Shown here in pieces: positions 46,231 through 55,188 of a DNA stretch of 64,000 nucleotides. The notes under the pieces were generated by a model that was given only the letters and a program-made list of their open reading frames with translations, made no database searches and was not told the DNA's origin. Numbering within the stretch: the stretch's first letter is position 1; every line of letters starts with the position of its first letter. The position numbers and the translations under genes are program-made. Source of the stretch: Bacteroidales bacterium (GTDB lineage Bacteria; Bacteroidota; Bacteroidia; Bacteroidales; Muribaculaceae); the NCBI GenBank assembly GCA_022009815.1, contig CP091725.1:434001-498000 (forward strand). Direction: 5' to 3'.

Positions 46231-48008
46231 ATGAACCGAATCAAAACCTTTCTGCTCCTAATGATTGCAGCGGCTATCCACTGCAATGCCGCAAATTATC
46301 TGCGTGTGAACCAAATCGGATACCTTGTCGACGACGTGAAAGTTGCCGTGATTATGATGGAACACGGCGACGCCCCGACCTCGTTCTGCGTGGTCAACGC
46401 CGACTCCGGAAAGAAGACCGTGATGCACTCGGTGAAACCTACGGGCGAGTTTGCAGGCTTCGCTCAGACGGCACGGCTCGACTTCTCTAAAGTAAAGACT
46501 CCTGGCACATACTACATTACTGCAGCAGGGGCGAAATCCTCATCTTTCCGCATTGCCAACGACGCCTATGCCGGCGCACAGGAGGTGCCGCTGAACTATA
46601 TGCGGCAGCAACGCTGCGGATGGAATCCGCTGATGCGCGACTCCTGCCACCGATACGACGGACGCCTGCAGCTGTGCGGCGACCGCGACGGTGAACACGT
46701 TGACGTGCGCGGTGGATGGCACGACGCAAGCGACTATCTGCAATATCTCACCACTTCTGCCAACGCTGTCTACCAAATGCTGTTTGCCTACTCGCAGAAT
46801 CCGTCGGTGTGGGCGGACAACTTCCAAGCCGACGGCACTGAGGGTGCAAACGGAATCCCCGACATACTCGACGAGGCTCGCTGGGGTCTGGAATGGATGC
46901 TGAAAATGAATCCTGACGACAACACGTTCCTAAACCAGATTGCCGACGACCGCGACCACCGCTCGCCGGGACTGCCCAACAAGCAGATGGCCGACTATGG
47001 ATGGGGTGCGGGGAAAGACCGATCTGTATACCCGTGCATCGGTAGCCCGACGGGACTGAGAGAATACAAGAACCGCAGCCGCGGACTGGCTTCTTCGGTG
47101 GCGAAATTCAGCTCGTCGTTCGCTCTCGGCGCAAAGGTGTTTGAAACACTCGACCCTGCTTTGCCTCTACGCTGCTTAGAAAGTCGGGCGTGGCATACGA
47201 TGTGGCGAAGGCAAACCCGGGCAACTGCCAGACAGTATGCACCGTGTCGCCTTATTTCTATGAGGAGGACAACTGGACCGACGACCTTGAGCTGGCGGCG
47301 GCGACAATAGCGGCTTGCTCTGGCTCGGAAAAGATGATGACGGAGGCGGTTGATTGGGAACGCCAGGAACCCGTGACTCCGTGGATGGGTGCCGACAGCG
47401 CCCGACACTATCAATGGTATCCGTTTGTCAACATCGGACACGCATTGGTTGCAATGCACGGCAACGAGCGACAGCGCGCCGAGGCACTGCGCAACATACG
47501 CTGCGGCTTGCAGCGCGTGGCCGACAGAGCCGCCGACGTAAATCCTGCATTCAAACACGGCATCCCTTTCATCTGGTGCAGCAACAATCTTACAGTGGCA
47601 TTTGTGACGCAGGCGATGCTCTATCGCAAGCTGTCGGGCGACTGCCAGTTCCAAGAAATCGAGACAGCCATGCGCGACTGGCTCTTCGGTGTGAATCCGT
47701 GGGGTAAATGCATGGTCGTGGGGCTGCCCGAGAATGGCGACTATCCGCGCGACCCACATTCAATGATAAGTCACGGACACGACTATAAAATCACCGGCGG
47801 ACTTGTCGACGGCCCTGTCTACACTGCCATCTTCAAGTCGTTGCGCGGCGTGGTGCTGAGCCACGACGACGGATATGCCAAGTTCCAAGGCGGCGCGGCG
47901 GTCTATCACGACGACTATTGCGACTACAGCACCAACGAGCCTACGATGGACGGGACGGCCTCAATGACGTGGTTCCTCGGAGAGCTGGCGAAAGCCGCCC
48001 GCAGATAA
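46231..48008 (+). CDS. Glycoside hydrolase family 9 endoglucanase, frameshifted
   Basis: About 592 residues. A signal peptide (KTFLLLMIAAAIHCNA) is followed by the CelD-type Ig-like domain (NYLRVNQIGYLVDDVKVAVI). The GH9 barrel starts VPLNYMRQQRCGWN. Its catalytic base motif is HVDVRGGWHDASDYLQYLTT and the catalytic Glu lies in YSTNEPTMDGTASMTWFLGE; FGVNPWGKCMVVGLPENGDY is the family signature between them. The frame breaks at 47160-47162; four T gives LDPAFASTLLRKSGVAYD. The enzyme cuts beta-1,4-glucans such as mixed-linkage or glucomannan chains. There is no T9SS tail, so it is probably periplasmic. It has a terminator just after it. Confidence 0.93.
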
Positions 48009-48061
48009 CCCTTCCGCGGCACTCTTACAAAGGCGTGCATCAATCAGCATATCATTCCTTC

Positions 48062-48115
48062 ATCAACTTATCATATAATGCCCATATCGCCCATTATATG
48101 ATAAGTTGATTTTAT
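48062..48115 (+). terminator. Long perfect hairpin terminator after GH9
   Basis: ATCAACTTATCATATAATG (48062-48080) pairs perfectly with 48092-48110 and is followed by TTTATTT. Confidence 0.75.
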
Positions 48116-48755
48116 TTGGAAGCTACCCCTCATATAAAATAATCTGAATTCACTGCTCGCCGACACTTATTGCAACTTGTCTGCCGCCAGTTACTTTCCG
48201 ATGCAGTTTCAGACGGCTGTTGAGTATCAACGCTTTGCAGACCGATGGTTCAAGTGCTGTGTCCGTTTGACTCTTGACCCGGTTTCGGCGCTGAATTCGT
48301 GGTGGAATAGCGGTTCAAGTTTTTGTTTTGGCTTGAATGATGCTATTCCGGTTGCTTTTTGAGCTTTTTCGTACTTTCGATGTATCCAAAGTCCCTGTTT
48401 CGCTTCCTTTGTATGAAGTCCTTTTTGCTGACTTAGTTATGAGCAAAGATAGGATTTTTTGTTGAATATTTGATGGATGGATGAAGGATTTTTGTTGGGT
48501 ATGTAAGGAGCTATCCTCGAAAAAGAGATCAGCCATAGTTAAGTGGTTTGTTTGAACTCAGTTAATAGAGGAGGATATTCTGGGTTATTATAAAAAACAA
48601 GGTCGAGTAGCGAAATGCCCGACCTCTTTTTCCCTTTTTATAGTGTTGGCAATGAGCCTTAAAGTCATTACCGGCACTTTTAATGGAGGAATCATTCACC
48701 AAAATATAACTGATGAATAACTTTTTGATGTAGTTGGTAGAACAATTGCGAAGAT
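48116..48755. other. Gene-free gap of about 640 bases
   Basis: No gene is supported here. A minus-strand TATCTTTGC-like site at about 48436-48444 faces left, followed by a short Ser/Lys-rich frame without a clear start. The rest is AT-rich. It marks the border between the core genes and the accessory region. Confidence 0.5.
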
Positions 48756-48760
48756 TTGTA

Positions 48761-48769
48761 TATCTTTGC
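48761..48769 (+). promoter_or_regulatory. -7 element of the first RT locus
   Basis: TATCTTTGC, the consensus -7 element, gives a transcript from about 48776 that would cover the non-coding region, the small protein and the RT. Confidence 0.6.
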
Positions 48770-48775
48770 ATCGTA

Positions 48776-49093
48776 TTAGTTCTTTGATAGACTGAGAAGG
48801 CTTTGGAGACTAAATTATGCTAAAACCTAAAGCGAGCAATCGCACCAAGTCATTGGTAAAATGGGGCGGATATAGTTTTGAAGTATGGCAGAATGGAGAT
48901 AAGAACATCTCATATAGTTCGTTCATTATTTCCGATTGTCGATATATGTAAGATTCGTATCTACTTCATTATTTTGTGTCCATTTTTTAGGCACGTGAAA
49001 ATAGAGAGTACAATGGAAGACAATGTCTAAGCATATTTTAGTTAGGTCATATTGATTTTAGGCACGTGGCAATATTGCCCGAACTAAAATTAA
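48776..49093 (+). ncRNA. Structured leader of the RT locus, possible retron-type RNA
   Basis: Between the promoter and the small protein lie about 320 bases. Near its end AGCATATTTTAGTT (49030-49043) pairs with AACTAAAATTAAATGCT (49082-49098), with a three-base bulge; an inner ATATTG/CAATAT stem lies inside. TTTTAGGCACGTG occurs twice as a direct repeat (48985, 49056). This may be the msr-msd RNA of a retron, but no flanking a1/a2 pair as clear as that of the second RT is visible. A 44-codon frame overlaps its first half. Confidence 0.4.
48817..48951 (+). CDS. Possible 44-residue protein in the RT leader
   Basis: ATG at 48817 to TAA at 48949 encodes a basic then aromatic peptide with VKWGGYSFEVWQNGDK in the middle. 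The composition looks protein-like, but there is no recognised family and no strong ribosome site. It may be a remnant or chance frame within the RNA. Confidence 0.25.
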   Translation: MLKPKASNRTKSLVKWGGYSFEVWQNGDKNISYSSFIISDCRYM

Positions 49094-49099
49094 ATGCTT

Positions 49100-49315
49100 A
49101 TGACTAAAAAAAAGAAGAAGCCTTCAAAGAGAGGGAAGAAGGCTAACAAAAATTCCCTCCATTGTTCTCCAATGATTGTAACACAGGAGAAGAAGATAAA
49201 AAATTTGGCAAAATGGATTAAAGCCATTGCTGAATTTATAAAGGCATTGATTCAATTATCAAATGCAATGAAGCCTTTGATAGAATGGTGCAAATCTTTT
49301 TTTGAATCGTTATAA
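49100..49315 (+). CDS. Small basic protein with amphipathic helix, candidate RT-linked effector
   Basis: A 71-residue protein from the ATG at 49100 (another ATG is at 49094). The first 20 residues are almost all Lys/Arg (MTKKKKKPSKRGKKANKN). Residues 32-71 form one long amphipathic helix: KIKNLAKWIKAIAEFIKALI followed by LSNAMKPLIEWCKSFFESL. The design is that of a membrane-active or nucleic-acid-binding peptide. I recognise no family. It lies 25 bases ahead of the RT ATG and behind a hairpin that covers its start, so its translation may be controlled by RNA folding. In retrons a small neighbouring protein is often the toxin; that is inference here. Confidence 0.6.
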   Translation: MTKKKKKPSKRGKKANKNSLHCSPMIVTQEKKIKNLAKWIKAIAEFIKALIQLSNAMKPLIEWCKSFFESL

Positions 49316-49340
49316 TCAACTCTCTAATTTCTTTTTTTTG

Positions 49341-50198
49341 ATGATAACAAGCGAAAAATATTTACTATATATACTGGGTGTTAATAAGGAACAGTTGGAT
49401 TACTTGTTGACACATATAGAAGATTATTATTATTCTTTTGAAAAAGTAAAATTTAATAAATTTACTGACAAACCAAAGAAGAATAATAGTGGAGAAATTG
49501 CCACTAGACAAATAAACTCGTCTAAAGGAAAACTAAAAGAGGTTCAAACGCGTCTTTATGATTTTATGTCAAAGCAAGTTGAAATTCCTCAATATGTTTA
49601 TGGTGGTGTTCAGAGGAAAAATAATGTGCGTAATGCTCGTCTTCATCAAGGAAATAAATATATATTTACGACAGACTTGAAGTCATTTTTTCCATCAATT
49701 TCTCATAAGCAAGTTTTTCAAATGTTTCTTCGAGAGGGCTGTACGCCTGCTATAGCAAGAATATTAACTAAACTAACTACTCATAAATATCAAGTTCCGC
49801 AAGGTATTCCAACCTCAACTTTAATTGCTAATTTGGTATTTAAACCCATAGGCATGGAAATTGACCAGTTAGCAAAGGAGCATCATATTAAATTTTCAAT
49901 GTTTGTTGACGATATAACTTTATCATCTAAAGTTGATTTTAAAAATCTAGTACCTCAGTTCCTTGCAATCATTAAAAAGTCTGGATTCAGAATCTGTCAC
50001 AAAAAGACACATTATCAAACTAAAAATCCTATTATAACAGGTGTAATATGCCAAAACAACCGACTTCTTGCTCCTTTGGGTTATAAAAAAAAGATAGCAA
50101 TACTATCCAAGCAACTCTCAACGCACGAATCTATAAAGAATAAGCTACAAGGAATAAAAGCGTATTTGTCAATAATTGAAAAATCAAGTTCGCTTTGA
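49341..50198 (+). CDS. Retron-like reverse transcriptase (FVDD type)
   Basis: A 285-residue RT from the ATG at 49341. Motifs in order: the N-terminal block with VYGGVQRKNNVRNARLHQGN; motif 3, YIFTTDLKSFFPSISHKQVF; motif 4, YQVPQGIPTSTLIANLVF; the active site FSMFVDDITLSS, where FVDD replaces the usual YADD; and the C-terminal PIITGVICQNNRLLAP, like the VTG motif of retron RTs. The length and lack of a maturase domain exclude a group II intron. The locus is much more AT-rich than the core genome, a sign of transfer. It is preceded by a small basic protein and a structured leader, and followed by IS30 debris. Confidence 0.88.
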   Translation: MITSEKYLLYILGVNKEQLDYLLTHIEDYYYSFEKVKFNKFTDKPKKNNSGEIATRQINSSKGKLKEVQTRLYDFMSKQVEIPQYVYGGVQRKNNVRNARLHQGNKYIFTTDLKSFFPSISHKQVFQMFLREGCTPAIARILTKLTTHKYQVPQGIPTSTLIANLVFKPIGMEIDQLAKEHHIKFSMFVDDITLSSKVDFKNLVPQFLAIIKKSGFRICHKKTHYQTKNPIITGVICQNNRLLAPLGYKKKIAILSKQLSTHESIKNKLQGIKAYLSIIEKSSSL

Positions 50199-50248
50199 CT
50201 ATTTATGTTGTCATTATATGTGGTGATTTTATGCTGTAGAGTCCAACA

Positions 50249-50263
50249 GCAAGTGCAAAATTA
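50249..50263 (+). repeat. IS30 terminal inverted repeat (left)
   Basis: GCAAGTGCAAAATTA matches, inverted, the sequence at 52220-52234. It abuts the stop codon of the minus-strand IS30 gene. Confidence 0.7.
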
Positions 50264-51117
50264 GTAACAGTGTTTAAAGAATCTATCTTTCGGGGAGTCG
50301 AAGTTTATTTTCTCTCTCGGTCTGCGGTTGATTTTCTTTTGAATCTTCATGATTTTGCTGTCTGAGAAGTCGTCAAAGTTAGCCTTTTTGGGGATATACT
50401 TTCGGATTAGTTTGTTCGCGTTCTCGATAGCACCCTTCTGCCAAGAGCAGTATGAGTCTGCGAAGTATACCTTACCTCTTTCGCGCCCACCTCGGCTTAG
50501 AATACGTGTGATCTCAAGGTGTGCGGCGAATTCGCAGCCGTTGTCCGTGGTTATCGTGTGAACGAACTCCATGTACGGGAAAAGCAGCCTGGCCACGACT
50601 TTCGCCGTAGGCCAGCCTTGCGTCCGCACTTCAGTCTCTCCATCAGAATGAAGTTGATTGAACGTTCCGTAAGCGTGACAATGGCGTGGCCTTGGTGGGG
50701 CGTGTAGCCCTGACTCTCCTGGTATACTTCAGCTCATGCGGCATATGTTTCGCAAGACGTCCGCTGGCGTCTGCATGCACGTGGTTGTAGATGGTCTGTA
50801 TTGCGATATGAATACCCTCCTTGTGCAAGACACCGGCAATCTGCGATGGTGACCAGTCCTCTTCTATCATTTGCTCGATACGCCACCATAATTCTGCCGG
50901 CTTGCGGTGATTGCCCTCCAGCCCGTGCTTGCGCGCTTCCGCCTTGCGTTGGGCGGTGCGCCACACGTATTCGCCGTTGGTGTTACTGTTGCGTCTGATC
51001 TCTCGAAGCACAGTGGACGCGGACACCTCGATTTCGCGAGATATTCTGCTTATGCTCCACTTTCTTTATTCCCAGGTATATTTCGTACCTTTGTTCTGAG
51101 GTTAGTTGATTGTACAT
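50261..51117 (-). pseudogene. IS30-family transposase, internally deleted
   Basis: The ATG at 51117 begins MYNQLTSEQRYEIYLGIKK. Frame shifts at 51061-51063 (five A gives KKKWSISRISREIEVSAS). The HTH and linker regions follow (EEDWSPSQIAGVLHKEGIHI, HELKYTRRVRATRPTK). About 35-40 codons are then missing, because the next recognisable block is GHAIVTLTERSINFILMERL; the lost part carries the first catalytic Asp (GDWEMDTI in the intact copy). After another frame change the end is normal (TITTDNGCEFAAH, YCSWQKGAIENANKLIRKYI). The deletion makes this copy non-functional whatever the sequence quality. Confidence 0.85.
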
Positions 51118-51145
51118 AGAGCAACACAAAATTAATTAATCTTGG

Positions 51146-51170
51146 GGAGACTTCGGTCTCCTTTTTTTTT
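51146..51170 (+). terminator. UUCG-capped terminator inside the IS30 left end
   Basis: GGAGAC-TTCG-GTCTCC followed by nine T is a textbook intrinsic terminator. It would block outside transcription from reading into the transposase. A second hairpin, GGGGGC/GCCCCC, follows at about 51194-51210. Confidence 0.85.
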
Positions 51171-51173
51171 GTA

Positions 51174-52247
51174 TTGCTGTTGGTCGTTCTTGGGGGCTTT
51201 GCGCCCCCGCCACTTGGGCTTCCCCCGCAGTGTTTTTCATTGTTTTACCACGAAAATCGTTGCACTTCTATTTGGACACTGCAGCAAATTTTCGTCTTGC
51301 TCCAAAAGAAAATCAAGAGAAAAGAAATCGCCCTTCTTGTAGGGTGCAGTCAGTCAACGCTCAGCCGTGAGATTAGGCGTAATTCAACAGATAAGGGCAA
51401 CTATCTGTGGGATAAGGCTCACGCAAAGGCAATGGATCGCCGTAAGCGTACCACAGCCAACCATGCAAAAGATCCCGCAATCGTTTGGGAAGCCCTGGAT
51501 CTGCTGAAGGAGGATTACTGGTCGCCCGAACAGATATCGGCGGATATGAAAAGCCGTGGCAAGAATATATCCCACGAGCTGATATATCGTCATATCCGTG
51601 CCGACCAAAGCGGAGAACTCGCCTCTTACTGTAGGCACAAGATGAAATACAACCGTCATGTACGACCCAACAGGACTACCAAAGTAAAGAATATCCCTGA
51701 CCGAGTAAGCATCCACCAACGCCAGGCAGAAGCCGACGGGACACGTTTCGGAGACTGGGAGATGGACACCATAGTTGGCAAGGACGGCAAGGGGGCCATC
51801 TTGACCCTTACCGAGAGAAGCACCAACATGATACTCATGGAGAGGCTGCCCGAAGGCAAGCATCCCGAGCCGCTGGCTAAAGTGGTGGTCAGGCTGCTGT
51901 TCCCTTATAGAAAAACCATACGCTCCATAACAACCGACAACGGTTCTGAGTTCTGTGCGCATAAGCTGATCTCCAAGGGATTGGTGCCAAAGGGCGCGAA
52001 GGATCCGAACCTCGTGTTCTTTGCCGATTCATATTGTTCATGGCAGAAAGGTTCAATTGAGAATGCAAATAAACTTATACGGCAGTACATTCCAAAAGGC
52101 ACTGACTTTTCAACCCTGACGGATGCCTTTATACGCAAGATTCAGCACAAAATCAACCGCAGGCCACGTAAAAAACTAAATTTTGAAACCCCAAAGGATG
52201 TTTTCTTCCGACAAATTAATAATTTTGCACTTGCCGGTTGTGAGTAG
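51174..52247 (+). CDS. IS30-family transposase
   Basis: The open frame from 51174 gives up to 357 residues; the first 40 look non-coding, and the real start is nearer 51280, where LQQIFVLLQKKIKRKEIALL begins the HTH. It continues VGCSQSTLSREIRRNSTDKG, EDYWSPEQISADMKSRGKNI and the DDE catalytic core: FGDWEMDTIVGKDGKG (Asp), SITTDNGSEFCAH (Asp) and YCSWQKGSIENANKLIRQYI (Glu). It ends HKINRRPRKKLNFETPKDVF. The N-terminus lacks the usual start and YxxLT block, so it may also be damaged there. The stop lies 13 bases outside the right inverted repeat. Confidence 0.88.
   Translation: MLLVVLGGFAPPPLGLPPQCFSLFYHENRCTSIWTLQQIFVLLQKKIKRKEIALLVGCSQSTLSREIRRNSTDKGNYLWDKAHAKAMDRRKRTTANHAKDPAIVWEALDLLKEDYWSPEQISADMKSRGKNISHELIYRHIRADQSGELASYCRHKMKYNRHVRPNRTTKVKNIPDRVSIHQRQAEADGTRFGDWEMDTIVGKDGKGAILTLTERSTNMILMERLPEGKHPEPLAKVVVRLLFPYRKTIRSITTDNGSEFCAHKLISKGLVPKGAKDPNLVFFADSYCSWQKGSIENANKLIRQYIPKGTDFSTLTDAFIRKIQHKINRRPRKKLNFETPKDVFFRQINNFALAGCE
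52220..52234 (-). repeat. IS30 terminal inverted repeat (right)
   Basis: TAATTTTGCACTTGC is the exact inverse of the left repeat at 50249-50263. Confidence 0.75.
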
Positions 52248-52344
52248 GCTTGCGATTTTAATGCTATTTAACCACAAAAAGGCTTTGTCATGTGGCAAGA
52301 AAAGCGCAATTTTGCATTCTGATAGAAAATAGACAATTCTGAGA

Positions 52345-52610
52345 ATGCGAAATAAACTGATATTATCATTGCTTTGCGCCGCCGTGCTCACAGGATGCGG
52401 CGAATACAACAAGGTGCTGAAAAGCTCTGATACCAACTATAAATACGAATACGCCAAAAAGGCTTTCGAGGAGCGCAAATACGTCCAGGCTGCAACGCTG
52501 CTTGAAGACGTGGTGAAGGTGCTGAAAGGCACCGACAAAGCGGAAGAGTTGCTCTACCTCTTGGGGCTCAGCCACTATGAGGACAAGGACTATGCCTCGG
52601 CAAGCAGAGA
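52345..52610 (+). pseudogene. bamD: BamD (outer-membrane assembly lipoprotein), N-terminal fragment
   Basis: BamD is an essential TPR lipoprotein of the Bam complex that inserts outer-membrane barrels. The fragment has a lipobox (SLLCAAVLTGCGEYNKVLKS) and the first TPR-type repeats (YEYAKKAFEERKYVQAATLL; ELLYLLGLSHYEDKDYASAS), then the BamD sequence stops. Full BamD is about 270 residues; only about 88 remain. Directly after, a different reading frame encodes the tail of an HU-type protein. Because bamD cannot be lost, an intact copy should exist elsewhere, or the join is an assembly error or the edge of an insertion that splits the gene. Confidence 0.8.
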
Positions 52611-52721
52611 GCTGAGAAGACTGCCCGAAACATCAGCAAGAACACCACACTCGTTGTCCCGGCTCACAATATCCCGGCATTCAAACCCGCAAACTGCTTC
52701 AAAGAAGAAGTCGCAAAATAA
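52611..52721 (+). pseudogene. C-terminal fragment of an HU-family DNA-binding protein
   Basis: In the frame ending TAA at 52719-52721 the sequence reads EKTARNISKNTTLVVPAHNI and PAFKPANCFKEEVAK. This matches the DNA-binding arm and C-terminus of Bacteroidetes HU-like proteins (RNI...VPA...PAFKP). The N-terminal dimerisation half is absent; instead the bamD fragment abuts it. HU-like genes are common on mobile elements of this group, so this may be one side of an element junction. Confidence 0.65.
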
Positions 52722-52722
52722 C

Positions 52723-52872
52723 ATGGACTACGAAGAGAATGAATATGGAGAGAACGCCGTTGATAATATGATGGTCGATTACGACTATCATGTCAACACG
52801 GGTGAACTCCCGGAACTTTTCGATGAATCGTCAGTTGACAACTTTATCGCCAACCTCAATGACTGGGATTAA
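52723..52872 (+). CDS. Small acidic protein (49 residues)
   Basis: ATG at 52723, two bases after the HU fragment stop, to TAA at 52870. The sequence is rich in Asp, Glu and Tyr (MDYEENEYGENAVDNMMVDY) with no recognised family. It lies 12 bases ahead of the PD-(D/E)XK gene and shares its direction. It could be a DNA-mimic-like or structural accessory, but nothing beyond charge supports that. Confidence 0.45.
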   Translation: MDYEENEYGENAVDNMMVDYDYHVNTGELPELFDESSVDNFIANLNDWD

Positions 52873-52884
52873 CATAGATCAACC

Positions 52885-54138
52885 GTGGAAAATTTGAAGT
52901 ACCTTCTAAAAGAGATAAATATTCTCAACCAACGCATTAAAGATAGGGAGGAACATGAAGACACTTTCAACCTCTTTGATTTGATGTGCAACAGGTATAA
53001 TGAAGTATATTTACACTCTCGCTTTTTGTCTATACTCCTTGATCCCAAAGGCTCACATAAGATGAAGGATTCGTTTGTGCGATTGCTTGTCGATAAATTG
53101 AATCTTCCTTTTGAATATAATCTATCTTCATTAGAAGTCTATCCCAATGAGATTGACCAGCATGAGCATAAAAAAATTGACATACTACTTATAGATAGAC
53201 AACGAAAATCGGCGGTAATAATAGAAAATAAGATTGGTGCAAGAGACTCAAATCACGAAGAAGAAGGACAGATTGAAAGATATTATAGAAGAATAACCCA
53301 AGAAGAGGGCATTCCCGAAGAATCGACTTCTGTAATATACTTATCTATTGACAGAGATGCTCCGTCAGATGAAAGCATTAGCACATCTGGTCTTTTCCCC
53401 GGCTTGAAGGATAAGGTCATAAGCGTGCATTACGGAGTAGAAATACTTGATTGGCTAAGAAATTGCGTAAAGGAAAGCTATAATAAGCCCATTTTGAGAG
53501 AATCAATAACACAATATATCAGGCTGGTAGAAGATATGACGAACAATAACACATCGGAAGAAGATATGAAAGCTCTCATGCAGCTTGTCGGCAAAAACGA
53601 CGACAATCTTAGGAGTGCCAAACGATTGATTGACAATTCAAAGCACATGCACTGGTGGGCTCTATTTGAATTTTGGAAACTATTATCTGAAAAATTCGTT
53701 GATTTAGGGTTTGCTATCAGACAACGTATCGAGAATGAGGTAATTGACGATTTGGTACATGGCTCAGCTGCCAAGAAAAATAAAGCCGATTTTAATCTTG
53801 AATTATCGACTCCCGACGGCTATAATTTCACTATCAATGCCGACCACGATAATTATGTCCGTGTCGGAGTTTCGGATGATGATGTGAGATCCGGATTAAA
53901 GACCAAATCCAAGGCATTCTTTAAGGAAAATGAAGCCGCTCTTAATCTTGAAAATTGTGAGAACTGGCCCTTCTACAAATTTATAGACTTTTCAAATTCA
54001 GACGGCCTATATTTGGCAGATTTCAGCGATGAGCTTACTTTTAGTCTCGTTTCTGAAAAATGCAGAGAGGAAATTGTTGGTATTATTCTCAAGCAGACAC
54101 AAGAACTACTAAGACAGTATAAGCGGTCATTGAAATAA
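52885..54138 (+). CDS. PD-(D/E)XK nuclease family protein (PDDEXK_4)
   Basis: A 417-residue protein from a GTG at 52885. The N-terminal 150 residues match the PDDEXK_4 family: FNLFDLMCNRYNEVYLHSRF, ILLDPKGSHKMKDSFVRLLV, then KKIDILLIDRQRKSAVIIEN with the catalytic Asp and the E-N-K of KIGA following. ESTSVIYLSIDRDAP is the next family block. The C-terminal half is a separate alpha/beta domain. Such genes are common in defence islands and act as nucleases on foreign DNA, alone or with partners. It opens the 52.7-64 kb island. Confidence 0.85.
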   Translation: MENLKYLLKEINILNQRIKDREEHEDTFNLFDLMCNRYNEVYLHSRFLSILLDPKGSHKMKDSFVRLLVDKLNLPFEYNLSSLEVYPNEIDQHEHKKIDILLIDRQRKSAVIIENKIGARDSNHEEEGQIERYYRRITQEEGIPEESTSVIYLSIDRDAPSDESISTSGLFPGLKDKVISVHYGVEILDWLRNCVKESYNKPILRESITQYIRLVEDMTNNNTSEEDMKALMQLVGKNDDNLRSAKRLIDNSKHMHWWALFEFWKLLSEKFVDLGFAIRQRIENEVIDDLVHGSAAKKNKADFNLELSTPDGYNFTINADHDNYVRVGVSDDDVRSGLKTKSKAFFKENEAALNLENCENWPFYKFIDFSNSDGLYLADFSDELTFSLVSEKCREEIVGIILKQTQELLRQYKRSLK

Positions 54139-54259
54139 TCAAAGGCGTGACAGTTTAGATTCTGCTAAATATTCTGCCCTTATTCCTATAGTTTTCATAA
54201 TGTGTGAATATGATTTTCATACATTATGATTAACTTTGCAGTCAGATAAAGAAATTTGT
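54139..54259 (+). promoter_or_regulatory. Promoter and TTTTCATA boxes ahead of the WYL gene
   Basis: The -7 element TAACTTTGC is at 54231-54239, 21 bases before the ATG. GTTTTCATAATGTGTGAA (54191) and GATTTTCATACATTATGA (54212) are two copies of a TTTTCATA box with a partial inverted arm. The same box occurs ahead of the retron. Confidence 0.5.
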
Positions 54260-55172
54260 ATGGCAGACTCAACACTTCGCAAATATATCTGGCTCATAAA
54301 CACCATTCTTGACGCCAGAAAAATAACTTTCAAAGAAATAAGTGACAAGTGGGACATCTCAACCCTTAACTATAAGGGGACTGAGTTGTCCAAACGCACC
54401 TTTCATAATCACCGACAGGCTATTCTCACGGAGTTGGGCGTTGACATACAATGCTCTTCAATGAGAGAGAACAGTCAGTATTTCATAGCCAATCAGGAAG
54501 AACTTGAAAATAATGAAGTGTTGAACTGGCTTACAGACAGTATGGCAACCGAGTCATTATTGCTTGAAAACAAGGCTATCTCTGACAAAATAGTTTTGGA
54601 ACCCGTACCCGGAGGTCGGGAATGGCTCCCCGTTCTATCACAGGCTTTGAGAGATAATCTGCGCATAGTATTTCAATACACATCATTTCACTCAACCAAG
54701 AATAATTTGAGTGATAGGATATTGGAGCCGTTGTGCTTAAAGTTGTTCAAAAGGAGGTGGTATATGCTTGGCCAAACCGTGGATAGCGGCAAGCGGTTGA
54801 TATTTGCTTTAGATCGCATCACTAAACTCGAACTATCATCAGAGCAATTTACCTATCCCGAAGATTTCTGCAAAAGACTTCTTCGCAAACTTCTATGGGA
54901 TTTGTTCTGACGGATATTCTACTCCTACTCGGGTTATCCTGAAATGCTATCGAGAATTTCCCAAATATGTAAAATCATTACCACTACATCCCTCGCAAGA
55001 GGAACTTGAACACGGGGATGGTTTTATTACCTTTGGATACTATATGTCACCAGCATACGACTTTATTCAGGAAATAATGAGTCATGGCGATGATATTGAG
55101 GTTCTTACTCCAATATGGCTCCGGAATCTTATAAAAGAGAAATCAGACTCTCTGGCAGCGCTCTACAAGTAG
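54260..55172 (+). CDS. WYL-domain transcriptional regulator, frameshifted
   Basis: About 303 residues. The N-terminal HTH is STLRKYIWLINTILDARKIT and FKEISDKWDISTLNYKGTEL, followed by the WCX-like linker. The WYL domain is in LRIVFQYTSFHSTKNNLSDR and LEPLCLKLFKRRWYMLGQTV, where RRWYMLG is the signature. The frame breaks near 54867; in the second frame it continues AKDFFANFYGICSDGYSTPT to LRNLIKEKSDSLAALYK and stops at 55172. WYL proteins sense nucleic-acid-like ligands and control defence operons. It sits directly ahead of the retron, and similar boxes lie before both promoters, so it probably represses itself and the retron operon. Confidence 0.85.
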
Positions 55173-55188
55173 TCTCAAATTTTTCTGC

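Larger units (their letters stand above)
51121..52234 (+). mobile_element. IS30-family insertion sequence, plus-strand copy
   Basis: Left end GCAACACAAAATTAATTAA (51121) and right end, inverted, GCAAGTGCAAAATTATTAA (52234) bound 1,114 bases, a normal IS30 length. It adjoins the 5' end of the minus-strand copy, whose own right repeat is not seen, so this copy may have inserted into or truncated that end. Confidence 0.65.

Noticed and set aside
42884..48008. Prophage around the portal-like gene
   Set aside because: All neighbours are core metabolic or envelope genes; no other phage gene or attachment repeat is visible.
48177..48536. Small open frames on either strand in the gap after GH9
   Set aside because: No start with a ribosome site, no family resemblance, and the two strands compete; not enough to call a gene.
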